A DNA stretch of 53,898 nucleotides from Igneacidithiobacillus sp041146875 (GTDB lineage Bacteria > Pseudomonadota > Gammaproteobacteria > Acidithiobacillales > Acidithiobacillaceae): the NCBI RefSeq assembly GCF_041146875.1, contig NZ_JBFRXP010000020.1, forward strand, positions 1-53,898, given 5' to 3'. Position 1 is the first letter of the stretch. Each line of letters starts with the position of its first letter. Shown here in pieces: positions 50,997 through 53,898 of this stretch. The notes beneath the pieces were generated by a model, which was not told where the DNA came from, did no database searches, and saw only the letters and a list, made by a program, of their open reading frames with translations. The position numbers were made by a program, and so were the translations under genes.

Positions 50997-51294
50997 AGCG
51001 AATCGGCCACTACTCACAACGCTGCATGCATCGGCACCTGCTCGTCCCCCGGAAGTCCCAAGGAATCGCGTAGTGGAGAGAATGGCGGTTGCGATTTCCT
51101 GCGCATTTGCGCTACCCGAAGCGCAGAGGCTGGCAGAGTTGTTACAGGTGTCAGCGGAGCAAGATGTGGGCACGGTTTTACAGATGTGGATTTGCCGTTG
51201 CCTCCTGGAGATTGACGAGACGCAGGCCGCGCAGATGTTGCCAAGTTTGGTAGCGCGGCTCGACGAAATACTGGCTGCCCGGAGGGATTCATGA
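50989..51294 (+). CDS. Small unknown protein of the integrase operon
   Basis: A 101-residue protein; ATG 50989 has AAGGAGGAGG upstream and overlaps the integrase stop by 8 bp. The chain has a Pro-rich N-terminal part and a helical remainder (RMAVAISCAFALPEAQRLAE, VLQMWICRCLLEIDETQAAQ). No family recognised. Overlap with both neighbours shows it is a real, co-translated gene. Confidence 0.65.
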   Translation: MIEANRPLLTTLHASAPARPPEVPRNRVVERMAVAISCAFALPEAQRLAELLQVSAEQDVGTVLQMWICRCLLEIDETQAAQMLPSLVARLDEILAARRDS

Positions 51295-52211
51295 GTATGG
51301 AACTGCGACGAGAGACGTTTGTGCTGCAAAAACTTCGCCAGAGCACCAGTCGTTTTGGCCAACCCTATACGGTGTGCGAGCTGCATGACTCTGCCGGGCA
51401 AGTTTGGCCGGCCTATGCGTGGCAACGATTCCCGCACCCAACGCTCTGGCCTGATGGGGTAGAGGTTTTGGCGACGGTACAAGAACGAAGCTTCGGTACC
51501 CGGCAGGTATTGGATGTGCTTGCGATGGACCTTGCCGCACTTTCTGATTCAGTTCAGGGAAAGACGCAACCCCAGCTTCCATTCCCGGAATGGTTGGTGT
51601 CACAAGCGACGCAGCCGCGCTTGCTACGCGAACTTTGGGTGCAGATCACGTTGATGGATGACCCCTGGCTGTGCCATTTCAATCAGCGCATTCTCCATGA
51701 TCCTGACATCAGTCTTCGCTGGGTCACGATTCCGGCGAGTCGAACGCACCATCACGCCGAGGCTTCAGGACTGCTGCGCCATAGTCTGGAGGCGTTTCGT
51801 TTGCTCAGCAAAAGCCCGCAAATGTCATTGCTGGAATGGGACATCGCTCGTACGGCTCTGCTTTGGCATGACGTTGGGAAGATTCTCACCTACCCAGGCG
51901 GGACACGGCGAGCTGCGGAGGGATTTCTGGTTCCGCATGAAACGGCCACGGCAGAGGTGCTTGCTTGGCATTTGGCGTGGTTACGGCAGCGCGCCCCGGA
52001 TTTGGTTACCGCGCTGAAATTACATTGGTATCCTCCCCGTCATGGGCGCCCTCTTATGCCGGGGCAAATTTTTGTCGAAGCATGCGATCGAGTCAGTGCC
52101 GCGCTGGACAGTCGACAGCAAGCCTTCCAGGAGGAACCGGCATGGCGCCAAATCGGAACAGTAGAGGGCCCTGGACCCGCCTCGCGCTTTTGGCGTCTTC
52201 GGGAGGGGTAA
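51291..52211 (+). CDS. OB-fold + HD-domain protein, YhaM/TraI_2-like
   Basis: A 306-residue protein overlapping the previous gene (ATGA). Residues ~8-80 look like an OB fold (TSRFGQPYTVCELHDSAGQV). Residues ~140-270 form an HD phosphohydrolase domain: PASRTHHHAEASGLLRHSLE, ALLWHDVGKILTYPGG, VPHETATAEVL, KLHWYPP, supplying metal-binding His and Asp. OB plus HD in ~310 residues is the layout of YhaM 3'-5' exoribonuclease. The HHHAEASGLLRHSLE motif also resembles the TraI_2 domain of MobH relaxases, but the rest of a relaxase is missing. A nuclease of the element is the best guess. Confidence 0.7.
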   Translation: MSMELRRETFVLQKLRQSTSRFGQPYTVCELHDSAGQVWPAYAWQRFPHPTLWPDGVEVLATVQERSFGTRQVLDVLAMDLAALSDSVQGKTQPQLPFPEWLVSQATQPRLLRELWVQITLMDDPWLCHFNQRILHDPDISLRWVTIPASRTHHHAEASGLLRHSLEAFRLLSKSPQMSLLEWDIARTALLWHDVGKILTYPGGTRRAAEGFLVPHETATAEVLAWHLAWLRQRAPDLVTALKLHWYPPRHGRPLMPGQIFVEACDRVSAALDSRQQAFQEEPAWRQIGTVEGPGPASRFWRLREG

Positions 52212-52392
52212 CTTCCCGCGGGAGGCGTGAAATAGGAGGGCAGGAACGCTGAGTGGACCAATCCCCTTTCCAAGACGTGCCGTAGCAGCCAGAACACACA
52301 TCCTGGGCGCGCAGTTCCTGGGCAAGAAGGGGACGAAAAACGGGTTGGTTCCGGCCTGCCAATGAGTAGGCCAGGATCAAAGGCAGGAAGAT

Positions 52393-52731
52393 TTACCCGG
52401 CAACGACGATTGCCGCCGTGCCATAGGCGGTGACCTGCTCCATCACCTGCCCTTGACCAGAGTCGAACTCTCCGGAGTCAAAACGCATGGCGAGTACGGC
52501 ATTGGCACCCGCTGCCCTTGCGGATTGGGCTAGCTGCTCCAGGGCGTCGCTGCGGGTTTGCTGGACCATGTTGGTGGCGCCTCCCTGTTTGCCCCCAAAA
52601 ATGGCTGCAACCCCGCCCATGAGATTGCCTACGACATTCCGGGAGCGAACAGCGGTACCGTAGACCGTCCCGATGATGCGCTCCACCCGGTACCCGGGAA
52701 GCGTTTCCGTAGTGACGATGAGGATATGCAT
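52393..52731 (-). CDS. YbjQ/UPF0145 family protein
   Basis: A 112-residue protein. VTTETLPGYRVERIIGTVYG, then RSRNVVGNLMGGVAAIFGGK and ARAAGANAVLAMRFDSGEF are the family's conserved segments. The fold forms pentamers with a dodecin-like look and is sometimes named a heavy-metal-binding domain; function is not established. AGGAGA lies ~9 bp before the ATG. The 180 bp separating it from the HD gene hold nothing recognisable. Confidence 0.88.
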   Translation of the reverse strand: MHILIVTTETLPGYRVERIIGTVYGTAVRSRNVVGNLMGGVAAIFGGKQGGATNMVQQTRSDALEQLAQSARAAGANAVLAMRFDSGEFDSGQGQVMEQVTAYGTAAIVVAG

Positions 52732-52900
52732 GCGGTCTGGTCTCCTATGGATTGATCACGCAAATGCGCCGACACAGAGGCACCCCTTGTTCGTTAGTAC
52801 ATCCCAATGAACAAAAAAGTCAGAACGAAGGCGTACATCAGGAAATGCGTTGCCCATATTTTGGCAATCGTACATGCCAATGCCCAGCAAGGGGAAGCAA

Positions 52901-52922
52901 CTGGCTAAAAGCTGGCTAAAAG
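52901..52922. repeat. Tandem 11-bp repeat before brnT
   Basis: CTGGCTAAAAG occurs twice in direct succession, about 50 bp before brnT; a perfect 8-bp palindrome GTAGCTAC follows at 52938-52945. Either could be bound by the autoregulating BrnA antitoxin (inference). Confidence 0.5.
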
Positions 52923-52970
52923 CTCCGACCAGTTTACGTAGCTACAAAATGAATATACAGTATTGCCGCA

Positions 52971-53249
52971 ATGGAGCTTGAATGGGACGCCGACAAAGAG
53001 GCGCTAAACCTGCGGAAACACGGCGTGCGATTCAGCGTCGCGGCGCAAGTCCTGTTCGACCCTTACCGCATCGAGGTGTACGACGGGCGCGAGGACTATG
53101 GTGAAGATCGATGGGCAACCATTGGCTATGCAGCCCCCGCCTTGCTGTACGTGGTTTATACCGTCCGGCATGAGGAAACCATCCGGCTAATTTCAGCGAG
53201 AAAAGCCAATGAGCAAGAACGCAAGCAATACCGTCAAGCTCACCCTTGA
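52971..53249 (+). CDS. brnT: BrnT-family toxin
   Basis: A 92-residue RelE-fold ribonuclease toxin of a type II system. MELEWDADKEALNLRKHGVR is the family start (F/L-E-W-D...N-x-R-K-H-G-V), followed by FDPYRIEVYDGREDYGEDRW and the C-terminal IRLISARKANEQERKQYRQA with the catalytic Arg/Ser/Arg group. Overlaps brnA by 41 bp. No ribosome site is evident. Confidence 0.92.
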   Translation: MELEWDADKEALNLRKHGVRFSVAAQVLFDPYRIEVYDGREDYGEDRWATIGYAAPALLYVVYTVRHEETIRLISARKANEQERKQYRQAHP

Positions 53250-53529
53250 CCCCAAGAATTTGCCACCGTTGACGGCGCAACAATGTGCGGAGCTTGAGGC
53301 GGTCGCGGCCATGCCTGATGAGCAGATCGACTACAGCGATGCACCGTATCTACCCAATGCCGTTTGGATGAAGGCGGCAACGGAGTTGCCCCATACCAAG
53401 AAGCAAATCACGTTGCGCATTGACGCCGAAGTGTTGGAGTTCTTCAAGCACACCGGCAAGCGGTATCAATCCCGCATGAATGCCGTGTTGCGCTCCTACG
53501 TTGAGGCGCACAAGGCGCACACGAAATGA
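53209..53529 (+). CDS. brnA: BrnA-family antitoxin
   Basis: A 106-residue antitoxin that binds BrnT and represses the operon. After a variable N-terminus come DYSDAPYLPNAVWMKA and the ribbon-helix-helix segment KKQITLRIDAEVLEFFKHTG with KRYQSRMNAVLRSYVEA, matching BrnA closely. Its last 34 bp are antisense to the 3' end of the second brnT-like frame. Confidence 0.92.
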   Translation: MSKNASNTVKLTLDPKNLPPLTAQQCAELEAVAAMPDEQIDYSDAPYLPNAVWMKAATELPHTKKQITLRIDAEVLEFFKHTGKRYQSRMNAVLRSYVEAHKAHTK

Positions 53530-53871
53530 GCAGATACCGTCACCGCCGGACTTGTGGCGGTTGCCTTTCTTGCAGATATTATCCGGATCACATTCCCTGA
53601 TTTCCGGTAACAGTGACACACCAGTAGCAATTTTGGCGTGCTGCTCGACCCGAGGATGACAAAACGCTCTTCATCTTCGGAGTGATCTGGGTCGTCAATC
53701 AATTTGGCCTGCTCATCGTAGAAGACTGTTTTGGCTTCCGCGAACGTGACGCCATGCTTTCTTGCATTGGTGGCCGCCAGCCTTGGTGGCCGCCGCCAGT
53801 TCTTTCCAATCCAGAGATGAGCCTGAAGGAGGGGCAGGAGTGAGGCTGTCAGGCGGCTGAGTGTTGGGCAT
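53496..53871 (-). pseudogene. Second brnT-like gene, frameshifted by a 16-bp tandem duplication
   Basis: On the minus strand ATG 53871 opens MPNTQPPDSLTPAPPSGSSL then DWKELAAAT, and the BrnT core NARKHGVTFAEAKTVFYDEQ, DDPDHSEDEERFVILG and VIRIISARKA continues in another frame. The break coincides with a 16-bp direct duplication at 53767-53798. Removing one unit joins the halves as LDWKELAAATNARKHGV, whose spacing equals the BrnT consensus F-E-W-D-x7-N-x-R-K-H-G-V style start. No brnA follows on this strand; the C-terminus after ISARKA is unlike BrnT. Probably an inactive orphan toxin relic. Confidence 0.75.
53767..53798. repeat. 16-bp tandem duplication inside the brnT relic
   Basis: TTGGTGGCCGCCAGCC (53767-53782) is followed by TTGGTGGCCGCCGCCA (53783-53798). 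Sixteen is not a multiple of three, so the duplication shifts the frame. Confidence 0.8.
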
Positions 53872-53898
53872 TGTTGATGGAACGAAAGAGCTTTGCCC

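Larger units (their letters stand above)
48990..53898. mobile_element. Integrative element at tRNA-Arg (left part; right end outside window)
   Basis: A repressor, excisionase-like gene and tyrosine integrase start just after the tRNA 3' end, the classic layout of an integrated element. No second copy of the tRNA 3' sequence was found before the window ends, so the right border is unknown. Which of the later genes (YbjQ, brnTA) belong to it is inferred from the absence of a border. Confidence 0.65.

Noticed and set aside
51291..52211. Calling the HD protein a MobH relaxase
   Set aside because: The HD motif is similar, but the protein is short, has an N-terminal OB-like part, and lacks the relaxase C-terminal region.
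49015..53898. Right attachment site (second copy of the tRNA-Arg 3' end)
   Set aside because: Looked for the T-loop/acceptor sequence downstream; no convincing copy before the window ends.
1..53898. CRISPR arrays, rRNA genes, plasmid or chromosome origin
   Set aside because: No regularly spaced repeats, rRNA segments or DnaA-box clusters seen.

Overview
The window reads as chromosomal DNA of an acidophilic, Gram-negative proteobacterium, most likely an Acidithiobacillus-type organism. This is inferred from gene content (lptE, Lpp-type lipoprotein and TonB receptor for an outer membrane; leuS-lptE-holA-proA and glrK-glrR gene orders; an acid-shock-like His/Lys-rich exported protein) and from the even, moderately GC-rich coding style. 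No species call is made from sequence alone.

Layout. 1-5.3 kb: the tail of a phospholipase C-type gene, a TonB-dependent receptor paired with an exported nucleosidase-like protein, then an Lpp-like lipoprotein facing an L,D-transpeptidase across a shared terminator. 5.4-13.7 kb, mostly minus strand: FIST-like protein, nth, a His-rich protein, an MBL/beta-CASP hydrolase, glgA, half of a Kdo-transferase-like protein on the plus strand, a membrane-anchored unknown, DUF3579, galU, DUF502. 13.7-18.2 kb: the GlrK / outer-membrane-type lipoprotein / GlrR two-component operon, interrupted exactly at the kinase-lipoprotein junction by a complete IS1595-family element with perfect 26-bp ends and an 8-bp target duplication. 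18.3-26.6 kb: an MBL-like half protein, recN-nadK, and an overlapping run ptsH-ptsI-asmA-like-mutY-yggX.

26.6-28.2 kb: two small exported-protein genes. Each has a near-consensus sigma-54 promoter, upstream sites matching the known GlrR (QseF) operator TGTC-N10-GACA, and a nearly identical leader with two hairpins. Because the GlrR activator is encoded in the same window, this looks like a local sigma-54/GlrR envelope or acid-stress regulon. It is the most notable system here.

28.2-48.9 kb: a four-repeat helical protein, DUF1841-pepF-fumC-DAHP synthase, metG, HAD-phosphotransferase pair, pepP, a 3D-domain exported protein, and the long minus-strand group yhbY-leuS-lptE-holA-proA-birA-coaX, with rlmE divergent from yhbY. 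48.9 kb to the end: tRNA-Arg(CCG) serves as the likely attachment site of an integrative element carrying an XRE repressor, an excisionase-like gene, a tyrosine integrase, a small unknown and an OB+HD (YhaM-like) protein in one overlapping operon. YbjQ, a complete brnT-brnA toxin-antitoxin pair and a convergent second brnT broken by a 16-bp duplication follow. The element's far end lies outside the window.
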